From Beta vulgaris subsp. vulgaris (lineage: Eukaryota; Streptophyta; Magnoliopsida; Caryophyllales; Amaranthaceae): a stretch of 64,000 nucleotides of DNA. Shown piece after piece: positions 1 through 10,633 of this stretch (position 1 is the first letter of the stretch; each line of letters opens with the position of its first letter). The position numbers were made by a program, and so were the translations under genes. The stretch lies in assembly GCF_026745355.1 (NCBI RefSeq), contig NC_079202.1, forward strand, positions 34,099,508 through 34,163,507, written 5' to 3'. Under the pieces are notes generated by a model. It was not told where the DNA came from. It worked only from the letters and a program-made list of their open reading frames with translations, and did not search any database.

Positions 1-58
1 GAATTATCGGGGCGTCACTGGTATTCAACCCCCGACAATTTAACGAAAGGATATTCAT
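1..58 (-). CDS. LINE ORF2, first 19 codons (endonuclease start)
   Basis: The minus strand opens with ATG at 58-56 and stays open to the window edge. The peptide begins MNILSLNCRGL, which is how the apurinic-type endonuclease domain of plant L1-like LINEs usually starts. In this family ORF2 encodes the endonuclease and reverse transcriptase that nick the target and copy the RNA in place. The ATG overlaps the ORF1 stop codon as ATGA. The rest lies left of base 1, so intactness cannot be judged. Confidence 0.8.
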   Translation of the reverse strand, partial: MNILSLNCRGLNTSDAPII

Positions 59-2001
59 GGAACTAGAGGTGACTGGTCTGGGTCAGTCACTACCCTAGTT
101 GAGTCATCTGCAACCTTAACCAACAAGGAAAAATGTCCCTCCATGTCAGCAGCAGTGGAGCCGACATCATTACCACGCTGACGTTTGAAAATCCATTTCT
201 TAGCCGGCATAGGTGGTGAAGTAGCTGCATGACGTTTCTTTGCCAAAGAAGACATAATCTCTTCCCCAGGTTCCACTTCCAAATTTCGAGCCATAGACAC
301 ATCAGTAATAGCTTTAGTACGAACGTCACCACGTAGGAAGCCTAATTTAAATCCTCCTTTAGCTTCCCATTGTTCCAAACGTTGTCGCTTTCCAGCTTTA
401 GAGCTGTAACTCACCTCCAAAGGCAAGCCAGCGACGTCATTGGCATATTGGCTATGCAACATACCCTCGGCCCTACGCTTATGACCTGCGAAAAACCAAT
501 TACTAGGGCCAGGTTCATCAGGATGCGGAGGACAACTCGGAGTCCTTCCTTGTTCGACTAGTGCCTCAAGAGTTCCCACATTGCTAAGAGAATCCCAACC
601 AGGAGACTGATGAACAAACCCCGAAGCAGTATCATTTGTAGGCACATAACACTCCTCATGTTCGATCGCCACGCGAAATAATTTCGGAGGTCGCGTAGTA
701 ATCCCCAGATGACGATAAAAAGGTCTGCTTCGATGTACTTGTGCGTCTGCTGTAGGTGCGACTAATGATAGAGGAGAAGTTGCTGCAGATACGGGTGGCA
801 CATGTTGAGGTCTTGGGGATACAAAATCCTCGATGTGGCCAGAAGTAATAACATCGGTAGAAAAGCGGCGACCAGGTGGAGATAGCACTTCGTGGCCACT
901 GATAGCAGGAGAAAGAATCTGAGTTACACTTGCAGGGGATCCCCGGGAAAAAGACAAAGGGGGATTAGTATGAAAGTCAGATTCATGAAGAGAAGGATTA
1001 TTTGCTTGGGATGGCAAATTTGGTGGCTCAAGCGAAGGTTCAGAGCTTGCTACCTCCACTGGTTCCTCGTCCGAGCTTGAGTCCACCATATGAACATCAA
1101 CGTGACGTTCATCAAATATATAGGGATCATGGCCCGGAACCACATGAGTTAAATCCACACGAACATTTCGGTAAATAAACCGATCTGGTAACCCACGAAT
1201 AATATTTGTATAAAGAGGAACACCCATAGCACCAAACATGATGTTCATACCATCATGTTCAAACTCCAGGAAGCGACGATGAATAAGATGGTGTGCATCA
1301 TATGCAGACATTGGACATCGTCCAGTGTGATGGCCTACACAACCGCACTGTTTGCAAAACTTAAAAACCCCTTCATATCGAAAATATACCCACACCACTT
1401 GACCATCTCCCAAGGGCAAGAAGCAACCTGGGATTAGTGGTTTGGTTAAATCTACAACTAAACGAGCACGAAGAAAAGCCTCCTGTGGGAGACCCGGCCC
1501 AGTTTCTTCCACTAAATCAACCAACCCAACGTGAGATAATATACGAGCAGTCCATGCATTTTCCAAGAAACGCCAAGGTAAATTATGGATACGTACCCAT
1601 AGCGTAGCCAAACTAAAGTCTATAGTGGAAGGAACTTGATTGGCTGAACTAGCGCGAAAGGTAATAATCTTACCATCTATGACAGTAGTGTGTTGGCGAA
1701 GAAGAGCCGCACAATCACGCGGGTCTTGACACTCAAAGATAAAATACATCCCAGTGCGAAGAACTCGAATGGAGCCTCGAGTAATCCACTGAGTATTGAC
1801 CACATTAGTAACCAAGCTCGTATTTGGAGGCACAAGATCAAAAAAACAGCCAACTACAGAATGACTCCACTCGATATTAGGCAGAGGAGGAAGAGTCGAT
1901 GGCGGGTGGCTAACAAGGATACCCATGCGCTTGTGTATAGAACGAACAGGAAGTCCTTCACTATTACTAGTTTGAGGTTCTGAGAAACTCATTCTTCGCA
2001 A
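55..2001 (-). CDS. LINE ORF1 protein, DUF4283 plus zinc knuckle
   Basis: An uninterrupted 648-residue frame. Residues of about 40-190 look like the DUF4283 domain of plant LINE ORF1 and gag-like proteins. A CX2CX4HX4C knuckle follows with C216, C219, H224 and C229 (context FCKQCGCVGHHTGRC). The C-terminal 350 residues are Ser/Pro-rich and then basic (an AKKR motif and a KKWIFKRQR motif near the end), which suits RNA binding. ORF1 proteins of this family coat the LINE RNA. A second Met three codons downstream (MSFSEPQ) is an equally plausible start. No stop or frameshift is seen, unlike every other transposon frame here, so this copy may be recent. ORF2 follows directly with a 4-base overlap. 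Confidence 0.9.
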   Translation of the reverse strand: MRRMSFSEPQTSNSEGLPVRSIHKRMGILVSHPPSTLPPLPNIEWSHSVVGCFFDLVPPNTSLVTNVVNTQWITRGSIRVLRTGMYFIFECQDPRDCAALLRQHTTVIDGKIITFRASSANQVPSTIDFSLATLWVRIHNLPWRFLENAWTARILSHVGLVDLVEETGPGLPQEAFLRARLVVDLTKPLIPGCFLPLGDGQVVWVYFRYEGVFKFCKQCGCVGHHTGRCPMSAYDAHHLIHRRFLEFEHDGMNIMFGAMGVPLYTNIIRGLPDRFIYRNVRVDLTHVVPGHDPYIFDERHVDVHMVDSSSDEEPVEVASSEPSLEPPNLPSQANNPSLHESDFHTNPPLSFSRGSPASVTQILSPAISGHEVLSPPGRRFSTDVITSGHIEDFVSPRPQHVPPVSAATSPLSLVAPTADAQVHRSRPFYRHLGITTRPPKLFRVAIEHEECYVPTNDTASGFVHQSPGWDSLSNVGTLEALVEQGRTPSCPPHPDEPGPSNWFFAGHKRRAEGMLHSQYANDVAGLPLEVSYSSKAGKRQRLEQWEAKGGFKLGFLRGDVRTKAITDVSMARNLEVEPGEEIMSSLAKKRHAATSPPMPAKKWIFKRQRGNDVGSTAADMEGHFSLLVKVADDSTRVVTDPDQSPLVP

Positions 2002-2520
2002 ATATATAGGTTGTGGAGGTTTAATAAAGTAACGTAGAAAAGCATACAGTGAAAGTATTGGAACTAAGCGAAGGTTTTTATTTTTCTTTGTTATTATTCA
2101 GTAACAAACAGTGGCAGAACAATAAAAAAGAAGTAGAAAACTAACAGTGAAAGGTGAAAGGAAATAAGCGAAGGATTTTGGTTGTTGTTTTTTTCCGCAA
2201 GAATTACAGTGGGAAGAAGTATTTAAACAAGAAGAACAAGGGGTGGTAAGGATGAATTTACCGGTGGAGATGATTTTACCGATTGAATTTGACGAAGCGG
2301 TTACCATGCGTCTGGCCAGCTGGCTGGAACTGTTGTGGTGTGAAGACCATAACATGCCAGGTGTGAAAGGTGAGAAAGTCCTCAGTGCAGAAGAACTCAA
2401 CTCAGGTGACAAGTGGGGCTCACTTTAAGTGAGATAACTCTCTTTTCTTTGAGAGAGAATTTCGGATGAGAGAGAAAGACTTTTTTGAAAAGTTTTGACG
2501 CCGGAAAATTTGAAACACTG
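2002..2520 (-). other. Probable LINE 5' untranslated region
   Basis: On the minus strand this lies directly upstream of ORF1 and has CT-rich runs (around 2430-2480), as plant LINE leaders often do. Two short frames here (2098-2412 minus, 2243-2428 plus) resemble nothing I recognise. The exact 5' end of the LINE cannot be fixed by eye. The base composition becomes AT-rich near 2520, which I take as the approximate boundary. Confidence 0.45.
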
Positions 2521-2626
2521 TAGTTGTTATTGTGATAATAGCATATGTATTAAGCAATTTTCTTATATTTAATAGAAGAATAAATGAAACTAATTTATTT
2601 TTTTTGTTTAGAGCTCGTTTGATATA

Positions 2627-2881
2627 CTTCCTCGGTTTCGATCTAATCGCAACAATTCAATTTTCACGCTTGTCGAGACATAACTTTGATAATTAATATC
2701 TACTATAGTATATATGTAAAAAATTAAAAAAGTTGATATTACGAAAGTATTTAATGAGCGAATCAAACAAGATTCCATTTGACTATGTTTTTCATTATGT
2801 ATAAAGTTCAAATCTTAGTCAAAGTACATACTGTGAATAGTGCAAAATGTTACTGTTGCGATTAATTCAAAATAGAGGAAG
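2627..2881. mobile_element. Stowaway-like MITE (Tc1/mariner type)
   Basis: This is a 255-bp element with imperfect terminal inverted repeats of about 29 bp. The left end reads CTTCCTCGGTTTCG and then CTAATCGCAAC. The reverse complement of the right end reads CTTCCTCTATTTTG and then TTAATCGCAAC. TA flanks both ends (2625-2626 and 2882-2883), which is the expected TSD. There is no coding capacity, and the end sequence is close to the usual Stowaway CTCCCTCCGTTTC type. Confidence 0.85.
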
Positions 2882-2883
2882 TA

Positions 2884-4168
2884 TTAACATTTGTTTCTAA
2901 ATAAGTGAAATAATTTGACTTTTACGTGTATCAATGCACAACTTTGATAATTAATAAGCAATTTTCATGTTTGTTTTCACGCTTTTCGTAGATCAAATAT
3001 ACTAGTATTAGGTCCACATTCAATTTTGTACGGATGAGATCCATATAAAAATTTTACCCTAATTTATAGTTTTGTTTCTCATTTTCCACGAGAATTGAAG
3101 AACTTGTATTTGTTTTAAATATTTATAATACTTGCATCAGAAAGATAGTATAGGTATTTGAACTGGGAAGATGAGTATTTGAACTCAAAAGTAAGAATAA
3201 TAAATGTCGCCACGTGGGTACAGATCTCCGTGTAAAAATAAGCACAAAACAAGAACAAAGTTTAATAAGGGTATTTTAAGAACAAATTACTATTTCAAAA
3301 ATAGAAACATGAGAAAAATAACTATATTTTAAGACACTTATAATAAAATACAAGTACTCTAAATTGAGAATTAAGAAATATTTGAAAAAAATTCTTATAC
3401 AAAATATTAAGGCCTTTTTTTTTGGATTGAACTAAACTATAACGATAGTGAACTGAATGAAAACTATAAGAAAAATATTGAAGTGCGTATAAGTGAACTG
3501 AACTAAAAGTAAGTGCAAAATAATAAGGCTTAAGAACTAGTACACGAAGTCAAAGTCAAAGAAGTAAAAGATAACGGGGTGACTAGTCGAGTTTTATCAC
3601 TGAGCAACTGCAGTATCAAAAATTAAACTTTCAACGTCAGTGCAACAATTGGGTTTATCCAACAGTTTCGTGAGGAAAAAGAAGATTCAATCAGTTTCGT
3701 CATTCGTGGTGATGTGGTATGATAAGTGCATTAAAAATAGTTTCAGTAAGGAGTTGTAATGTTCAAGATGATTTATATCTCATCTTTATTCTTTGAGGAT
3801 AAAAAAAGGAATTTTGCAATCATTCCGGTGTCGAATCATCCCAATAGAACAATAGAAAAATGAAACTGGAAACTAGCCGCTTGAAATTGGGACCAATGTC
3901 TATAGACAGATGGATTTGCGCCAAAACAATAGGCGGAACAATGTTAAATTGAACAGATTATTTCAGTGAATAATTTCATTTATTTAGCTTTTATGACAAC
4001 AACCAATTACAGTTAGTCTGTCGTCCGATAATAATCGAGCGGGGGCAAATATTAGGTGATAATCAATACTTTCTTTTGATGGCCGATAATCAATATTTAA
4101 TAATATAGAACTTTTATGTAAGAGCATGTGCAATATATTCATATATAATTACAAAAATTATTAAAAAA
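2884..4168. other. AT-rich intergenic stretch
   Basis: I see no gene here. Around 2910-3000 there is a weak second copy of the MITE interior (the motif AACTTTGATAATTAATA recurs). The remainder is AT-rich with frequent stops in all frames. Confidence 0.6.
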
Positions 4169-4316
4169 GACGGTCTAATTTTAATATAAAAGTAGACATG
4201 GTCACTAAATGGATTAAAGTAGTCAATGAAAGAAATTATCCTAGTCACTACTGGGCTGATTCTCTTTTTAATATTGGGCTTACCATTGCCTAATTTTAAT
4301 TTAAAAGTAGGCCGTC
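4169..4316. mobile_element. Small foldback, MITE-like
   Basis: The arms 4169-4195 (beginning GACGGTCTAATTTTAA) and 4290-4316 (reverse complement beginning GACGGCCTACTTTTAA) pair over 27 bases with about five mismatches around a loop of about 94 bases. No clear TSD was found, so the class is open. Confidence 0.4.
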
Positions 4317-4424
4317 TCTTACAAGACAAACTCATATAATTAATAGTATATGAGAAATGTTGTGATTACTTTTATCTAATTTTTTAATTAGAAAAAGATA
4401 ATTGATCCGCCAACTCCCTACTAG

Positions 4425-4515
4425 GCTACTAGCATACAGGGCACACAGAAATAAATGCCCCAACGTACTGTTGGGATGAGGATTCGAACCCTGTGGAAAG
4501 CCACTCAACTACCAC
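4425..4515 (-). mobile_element. tRNA-derived SINE-like fragment
   Basis: Read on the minus strand, TAGTTGAGTGG fits the Pol III A box (TRGYNNAGTGG), and GGTTCGAATCC a few bases later is a perfect B box. The two boxes are only about 10 bp apart, too close for a functional tRNA and closer than in most SINEs. I read this as a deleted SINE or tRNA relic. Confidence 0.35.
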
Positions 4516-4630
4516 GTCTCCCTCGTGACTACTAATATCTATGTTAATGCATTGAAAGACAAAAACAAATTAGATAACATAGTATTACAAAAACATCCTT
4601 TGAGGGTGCATTCTCCTCAACTTAAAAAAT

Positions 4631-4795
4631 TAAGTTTCAGGTCTAATAAGTTCAGATAAGTTCAAATAAGTTCAGATAAGTTGCAATAAGGTCCAATCAG
4701 GGCAATAAGATCCAATCACGTCCAATAAGTTCCAATCAGGTCTAATAAGGTCCAATAAGTTTCAATTATGTTTAATAAGGTCCAATAAGGTCCAG
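4631..4795. repeat. Left phased 10-bp repeat array
   Basis: About 16 tandem decamers with consensus AATAAGGTCC/AATCAGGTCC and only single-base slips. It lies directly inside the left TIR of the host element and has the same orientation as the right array at 15944-16200. Confidence 0.85.
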
Positions 4796-4810
4796 ATAGT
4801 CAATGTTCAA

Positions 4811-4970
4811 TAAACGTTTGTATTATTGTCCATTATTTTAATATTCGTAATTTCATATCACTATTAGTTGAATATGTCATTATTAGAATTTTAATTAAAG
4901 TACCACAATGATTATATAGTATTATGCTTGTATTAGTGTCTATTATTTTATTAGATAATTGTATTATTGT
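4811..4970. repeat. AT-rich tandem repeat, left part
   Basis: A degenerate repeat of about 110 bp (motifs TGTATTATTGTCTATTATTT, ACTATTAG, AAAGTACCACAATG). The Tat element is inserted inside it, and the repeat continues at 15001-15140. ATTGT at 4966-4970 is the left TSD. Confidence 0.7.
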
Positions 4971-5495
4971 TGTATGGGGGCTGACTAAGTTCCATACTGG
5001 TCTAACTAGACCACTATGTATTGTTATGGTCACGCACGCTTAATACTGAACTGTTGACTTTGTTATACCGGTTCCATTACGATGCCTAGTCGGCATCTCT
5101 GTCCGCGCCCTTTACCAAGGGCTTGGGCTTGATCCAGTTCCATTCATCAGCGCGTACGAGCCTTAAGATAAACATTGCATACAAGATAAAAGTATATCCC
5201 AAAGGAATATACATGGGAATATCCCCCGTAAATACAGGGCCCAACCTGTATACGGGCTTATTCGGGTTCCTTATAAATACCTCGTTGATCTGAATCATAA
5301 GGTACGTTCACGAATCCCAAGATACTCTATTTGAGAGCTACCGGTTTACCTAATACTGACTTAGGCATCGGAGGGGCGTTCCTCGGATCAACCCCCGAAG
5401 CTAGTTTACGTGTTTTACCTTGCAGGAATTGGAACCGGCTTAATTGACTGAAGATATACCGGTTCGTACCCGAAAACTTGTCCCATACCGGAACA
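4971..5495 (+). repeat. 5' LTR of the Tat element
   Basis: It begins TGTATGGGGGCTGAC and ends CCCATACCGGAACA. It aligns without gaps to 14471-14995. The repeated ACCGGT/CCGGTT motifs are characteristic of this LTR. Confidence 0.95.
5272..5279 (+). promoter_or_regulatory. TATA box of the 5' LTR
   Basis: TATAAATA within CCTTATAAATACC, conserved in the 3' LTR at 14772-14779. Transcription would start near 5305. This is inference from motif and position only. Confidence 0.6.
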
Positions 5496-5497
5496 AT

Positions 5498-5515
5498 TGG
5501 TGCTAGAAGGAGGGG
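5498..5515 (+). other. Primer binding site of the Tat element
   Basis: TGGTGCTAGAAGGAGGGG begins two bases after the LTR. It must pair with a tRNA 3' end, but it is not the initiator-Met site used by the copia array, and I cannot name the tRNA. Confidence 0.6.
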
Positions 5516-5565
5516 CGAACAATACCTTGTAGTCTAAGCCATTTCTTGCAAACAAAGCAACCCTC

Positions 5566-7329
5566 ATGGATCCTAATCAGCACTTTGGGATGCCGAAAAC
5601 TGATGAAAACAATATTCCTATTGAGAAAACTCCACCAGGATTCTCAACTCCGCTGCCGGCCGCAAAACAAACTCGGCCACCTACCGATAAAGGGAGGAAA
5701 ACTCCTGAAACTCCTCAAGAGAATATTTTCCATACCCTGCAGCATATGTTCACCCTAGAACAACTCCGGAGTGCTACAGAAGTCTTCCGGGCCATGGCAA
5801 GCCACACCCCACCGACCGGTCCGCTCGTCAAGCAACCTCTGAGCAGAGCCCACAACCCAGTGAGAAAACTTCGTTCACTGGGAACGGGCCGCTAGGGAGA
5901 GCGAGGTCGGAATGACCAGGATCAGGTGGCCAACTCCAAGACCCCCACAGAGCAAATGGGGGAAGAAGAAGAAGAGGAAGCTCAGGATATGGAAGTCCAG
6001 CAGCATTCATCTCACCTCAGAAAAGGAAGTGAATATCGGCGTCGGGCACCGGTATCTCTGCGAAACTCTCCATTTTCCACTGCAATTCTCCAGGAGCCTA
6101 TGGAAAAGATAAAGATGCTGACATGTAAATATGACGGCAAGACCGACCTTGAATATCATATATCAGCCTATGAGGGACACATGCTGCTGTACACCGACAC
6201 TGACTTAGTATGGTGTAAGGTGTTCCCCTCTACACTAACTTGGCTAGGCCAGACCTGGTTCAAGAGCATACCACCGCCAACAGTCTTTGACTTCCGCTAG
6301 CTCACATCAATGTTTGTTACACACTTTGTTAGTAACAAGTGCAGGGAGAAGACTACCGGCGGGCTGATGTCGGTCAAGCAGGGGGAGACAGAAAGTCTAA
6401 GGAACTATATAGGGCGTTTCAACGCAGAAGTTGTCACCATCCCCACTCTACAGCAGGAAGTTGCCGTCCTAGCCCTCATGACGGGCCTAAAGGAAGGAAC
6501 TCTCTTCAGAAGCTATTTGGGCCGTAAAAAGCTAACAAGCCTAACATAGGTTTTAGGCAAGGCAAATGACTTCATCTGGGGGGAAGAGTTCGACACGGCG
6601 TCAAATGCCAAAAGGCCGATAGCGGAGGAGAAGGATAAGGAGAAAGATCGCAAGGACGACAAGTACCGGAAGGATAAGAAGCCGGACACCTCCAACAGAA
6701 GGGGGGAAAGTAACTTCGTGAAGAAGGGTCACGAAGGTCGACCCGACAAATATCATAATTACACTCCTCTAACAATATCCCGGGCACGAATACACGAGTT
6801 ACATCAAAAGGATGACAAGTGGCAGAGGCCCAGAAAGATGTATTATAAGGGCCGGGATAAATCGAAGTGGTGTGAGTTTCACAGGGACTACAGTCACATA
6901 ACAGAAGACTGCAAAGACCTCAAGGACGGGATCGAAGACCTCATCAAAAGAGGCTACTTCACCCAGTATCAAGCGAGAGTCGACCGAAAGTCTCCATCAA
7001 GAGAAGATGAAAATGGTAACAGGAAGTCAGTGAAAGATAGAATCACTGAAATCCATGTTATCTCTGGAGGACCGACAAGGGGTGGAAGCATACATGGGGC
7101 CAAAGTTAGCCTAAAAGAAGTAAGGCACCAAGTGAACTACCACAACACGGGGAAATGGCTGGCACCATCGACCATGTCGTCCGTAGCTTTTACATCGAAG
7201 GACGCTAAGGGAATCGTCTACCCCCACGATGATTCTTTGGTAGTATCTCTGCAGATATCAACCGCAATAGTGCACCGCGTCCTGGTAGATGGGGGAAGCT
7301 CTGCTAACATCCTGTACAAGGAACTTTAA
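5566..7329 (+). pseudogene. Tat gag (and start of protease), broken
   Basis: One frame runs from the ATG at 5566 (MDPNQHFGMP) to 7329 with in-frame TAG codons at 5893, 6298 and 6547. A one-base deletion near 7326 then moves the frame. An acidic N-terminal linker is followed by the retrotransposon gag core (about 6100-6600). Next come a highly charged stretch and a Cys/His segment near 6865-6915 (CEFHRDYSHITEDC). That segment takes the place of a classic CCHC knuckle, as in other Tat gags. The protease motif LVDGGSSAN lies at about 7285-7310, with DGG where the aspartic active site is expected. The protein would form the particle core. Two of the stops sit where a CAG codon is plausible, which points to C-to-T decay. 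Confidence 0.85.
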
Positions 7330-9649
7330 AAAGATGGGCTTCGACACTACATGTCTGAAGCCGATATCATATCTTGTCATCGGTTTCACAGGGGCATCTG
7401 TCGTCCTAGAAGGAACCATTAAGCTGGCTATAAAATTGGGGGAAGGATCTCATTCTAAGGATCTGATGGTGGAATTCCTCGTTGTTGACGTCCCGGCAGC
7501 GTACAACGCCATCATAGGACGACCTTTGATTCACGACAGGCCGGAAAGAACGGTGAAGATTGGAGCAGACTTGGCGGAAGAAGTTAAGGTCAATCTAATT
7601 ACCTTGCCGAGGGGTCACGCCGACATCTTCGCATTCTCTGCAGATGAGATGCCGGGCATTGACCCAAAGTTCATGGTGCATCGGATGAACGTCAATGAGG
7701 ACGTCAGACCGGTAAAGCAGAAGAAGAGAAATTCCTCTAGTGAGAAAAATGCAGTCATTAAAGAGGAGGTGGACAAGCTGCTGGCAGCAGACTTCATTGA
7801 GCCCTGCGATTACCCTGAATGGCTGGCAAACGTAGTGATGGTAAAGAAGGCCAACGGGTCATGGCGGATGTGCGTCGACTTTACCGACCTCAACAAGGCT
7901 TGCCCAAAGGACTGCTATCCTTTGTCAAGAATAGACCAGCCGGTGGACTCTACTAGCGGCCACGCCTTACTGAGCTTCATGGATGCCTTCTCTGGATACC
8001 ATCAGATCAGCTTGCTAGAATCTGACAGAAACAAGGCGGCCTTTATCACAGAAGCAGGAGTCTATGCATATAAAGCCATGCCTTTTGGACTAAAAAATGC
8101 CGGTGCTACCTATCAAAAGCTGGTGGACAAAATTTTCGAGCACCAAAAGGGCCAGAATGTAGAATTATATGTAAACGACAACATCATCAAAAGCCTAATA
8201 GAAGAAGAGCATGTAGTTGACTTAGAAGAAACCTTTTCAACACTCCGGCAGCATCAGATGAAGTTGAACACTAAAAAATGCGTGTTCGGGGTAAGGTCAG
8301 GGAAGTTCCTAGGTTTCATGGTAAGTGAAAGAGGCATAGATGCCAATCCTGACAAAGTCAGAGCCATCAGCGACCTCCTGGAGCCAAAGAGCATCCGAGA
8401 TATTCAAAAGCTCACAGGAAGGATGGCGGCCCTCACCAGATTTGTCTCCAAGTCAGCCGAAAAGGCCCTACCGTTCTTCAAAATTCTCAGGGGTAATATG
8501 AAGTTCGAGTGGGGGGAGGAGCAAATGCTAGCCTTTTAAGGGGTAAAAGAACACTTCAAAAAGCTGCCAACAATAACCCGGCCAGAACTTGGCGAGAAAC
8601 TACAGTTATATGTCTCGGTATATGAAAAGACGGTAGCAGCGGTGCTACTGGTAAACAGGAAGGGGCAGCAGAGTCCCATATACTTCGTGAGCCACGTGTT
8701 AGCTGGAGTAGAGCAGAGGTACGAACTGTTGGAAAAAATGGCGTATGCCGTCCTGATTGCGGCAAGAAAGCTGAGGTCGTATTTGGACTCCCATACTATC
8801 CAAGTACTCACTAACCAGCCCCTGGAAAAATCTCTCCACAAGCTCGACACAACCGACAGGCTCCTAAAGTGGGCCACTGAGCTCTCTGAATTCGACATCG
8901 AATACCGGCCTCGCACGGCTATCAAGTCCCAAGCACTGGCCGATTTCATTGTTGAAACCACTTACGCAGCGGCACCCGAATCCACCGGTATCTGGCAGAT
9001 AGAGGTAGACGGCTCAGCAGCCCAGAGTGGAGCAGGGGCAGGAGTAGTGATGACATCCCAAAGGGGGAAAATCTTTGAATACTCCGTCAGGTTTGGTTTC
9101 AAGGCCTCCAATAATGAAGCAGAATATGAAGCAGCCCTGGCCGGACTAAGTCTGAGCATTGCGGCTGGCGCCAAGAAGGTCCTGATGATCACAGACTCAC
9201 AACTAATTTCGAGTCAGATCGAAGGAACGTATGAGGCCAGAGAGTCGGTAATGCAGAAATACCTCAGCAGGGTAAAAAACATGGCAACCGGATTACAGAG
9301 TTTTGGAGTCAAGCTGGTGCCGAGAACGGAGAACATGGCGGCTGACGCCTTGTCAAAGCTTGCAAGCTCCAGTGTTAGTGACAAGAAGCGGAATGTCATG
9401 GTAGAAACCTTGAAGGAGCGGAGTATAGACACCCCCTCAGCAACCATGAATGCCATAAGCCATAGCTCAGAATGGTATGACGGTATACTGGCCTATAAGC
9501 TGACAGGCACTCTCACAGAAGAAAAGATGGCGGCCAAAAAACTTAAGAGGGACTCGTCTTGGTACTGCATCTTCCAGGGCCAGCTATACAAGAAAGGGTT
9601 CTCACTCCCACTACTAAGGTGCGTCACGGCCTATGAGGCCACAAAATAA
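7289..9649 (+). pseudogene. Tat pol: protease end, RT, RNase H, second RNase H
   Basis: Continues gag after the frameshift. The protease C-terminal half runs to about 7560 (IIGRPLIHD). RT covers about 7750-8400 with CVDFTDLNKACPKDCYPL and FGLKNAGATYQ. The catalytic box reads YVND instead of YVDD: the codon at 8174-8176 is AAC, so the enzyme should be inactive. RNase H spans about 8540-8950, preceded by a TAA stop at 8537 (sense codon expected). The second RNase H spans about 8995-9380 with the VDGS, NNEAEYEAALAGL and TDSQL motifs. This domain marks the Tat lineage. The frame ends at 9649 because one A is missing from an A run at the junction with the integrase. Confidence 0.9.
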
Positions 9650-10550
9650 TTGAAGAAATTCATGAAGGAATCTGTGGGAATCATATCGGCGGAAAAGCGC
9701 TAGCACTAAAAGCATTAATAGTCGGTTTTTACTGGCCAAGTATGCTGACGGATGCCCAGACCTACGGAAAAAATGCGACAAGTGCCAACGGTTCGCACCG
9801 GTGATCAATCAGCCGGCAAATGATCAGCAGTCAATCCTAAACCCAATCCCTTTTGCTTAGTGGAGGATGGATATTATAGGACCTTGACGCTAATCAAGTA
9901 AGGAAGTTCATATGGCAAAACGTGATCACCAGGTTAGGAATTCCTACGGGAATCGTCATGGATCATGGCGTCCAGTTCGATTGCGGTCCCATAAGAGTAA
10001 CGTGCAGGCAGAGGCCGCCAACAAGGAGATCCTCAATGCACTAAAAAAGAGGTTAGACGAGTTGAAAGGAGCATGGGCGGACTTAGTCCCGGCCGTGCTA
10101 TGGTCCAACAGGACCACAAAAAAGGAAGCTACCGGCGAAACTCCCTTCAGACTCGCCTTTGTGGCAGAAGCGGTGCGGCCGGTAGAAGTAGGTTTACCCA
10201 ACTGGCGAATCCTAAACTATGACCCAGTGCTGAATGGACAACTGCATAGAGAGGACTTCGATCTACTACCAGAAGTTAAGCCGGCAGCCGAACTAAAGTC
10301 GGTAGCGTATAAAGATCAGATAAGTAAGGCCTACAACAAGGGAGTACGAAGCCGGCCAATTTCCAAAGGAGACTTCGTACTCAGGCGCACAGTAGCGACC
10401 GGGAAAGCACATGTAGATGGAAAGCTAACAGCCAAAAGGGAAGGCCCCCACTTGGTCAAGGAAGAGATCGTCCCCGGGTCCTACCGGCTCGAGGACATGT
10501 CGGGCAAGCTGTTGAAAAATAGCTGGAACGCTAGTGTCCTCAAAAGATAG
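9640..10550 (+). pseudogene. Tat integrase, with frameshifts and internal deletions
   Basis: The zinc-binding HHCC segment is readable at about 9650-9800 (IHEGICGNHIGGK, then CDKCQ) but needs a one-base correction near 9770. A TAG stop lies at 9858-9860. The catalytic core has lost two blocks. One, near 9885, removes the first catalytic Asp. Another, near 9990, lies between the second Asp (MDHGVQFD) and the Glu (NVQAEAANKEI). The C-terminal part is open to 10550. The enzyme could not integrate cDNA. Confidence 0.85.
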
Positions 10551-10633
10551 TATGTGTAGTCAATAAACATGCATTGTTGCCAGTAGGATTTACTCTTTTA
10601 GCATTCTTATTTTTATTGTTGTAGGCCATAAGT

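Noticed and set aside
2098..2428. Small overlapping frames on both strands upstream of LINE ORF1
   Set aside because: No domain and no conservation evidence; they fit the LINE 5' leader.
4440..4515. A functional tRNA gene
   Set aside because: The boxes are too close together and no acceptor stem or cloverleaf can be drawn.
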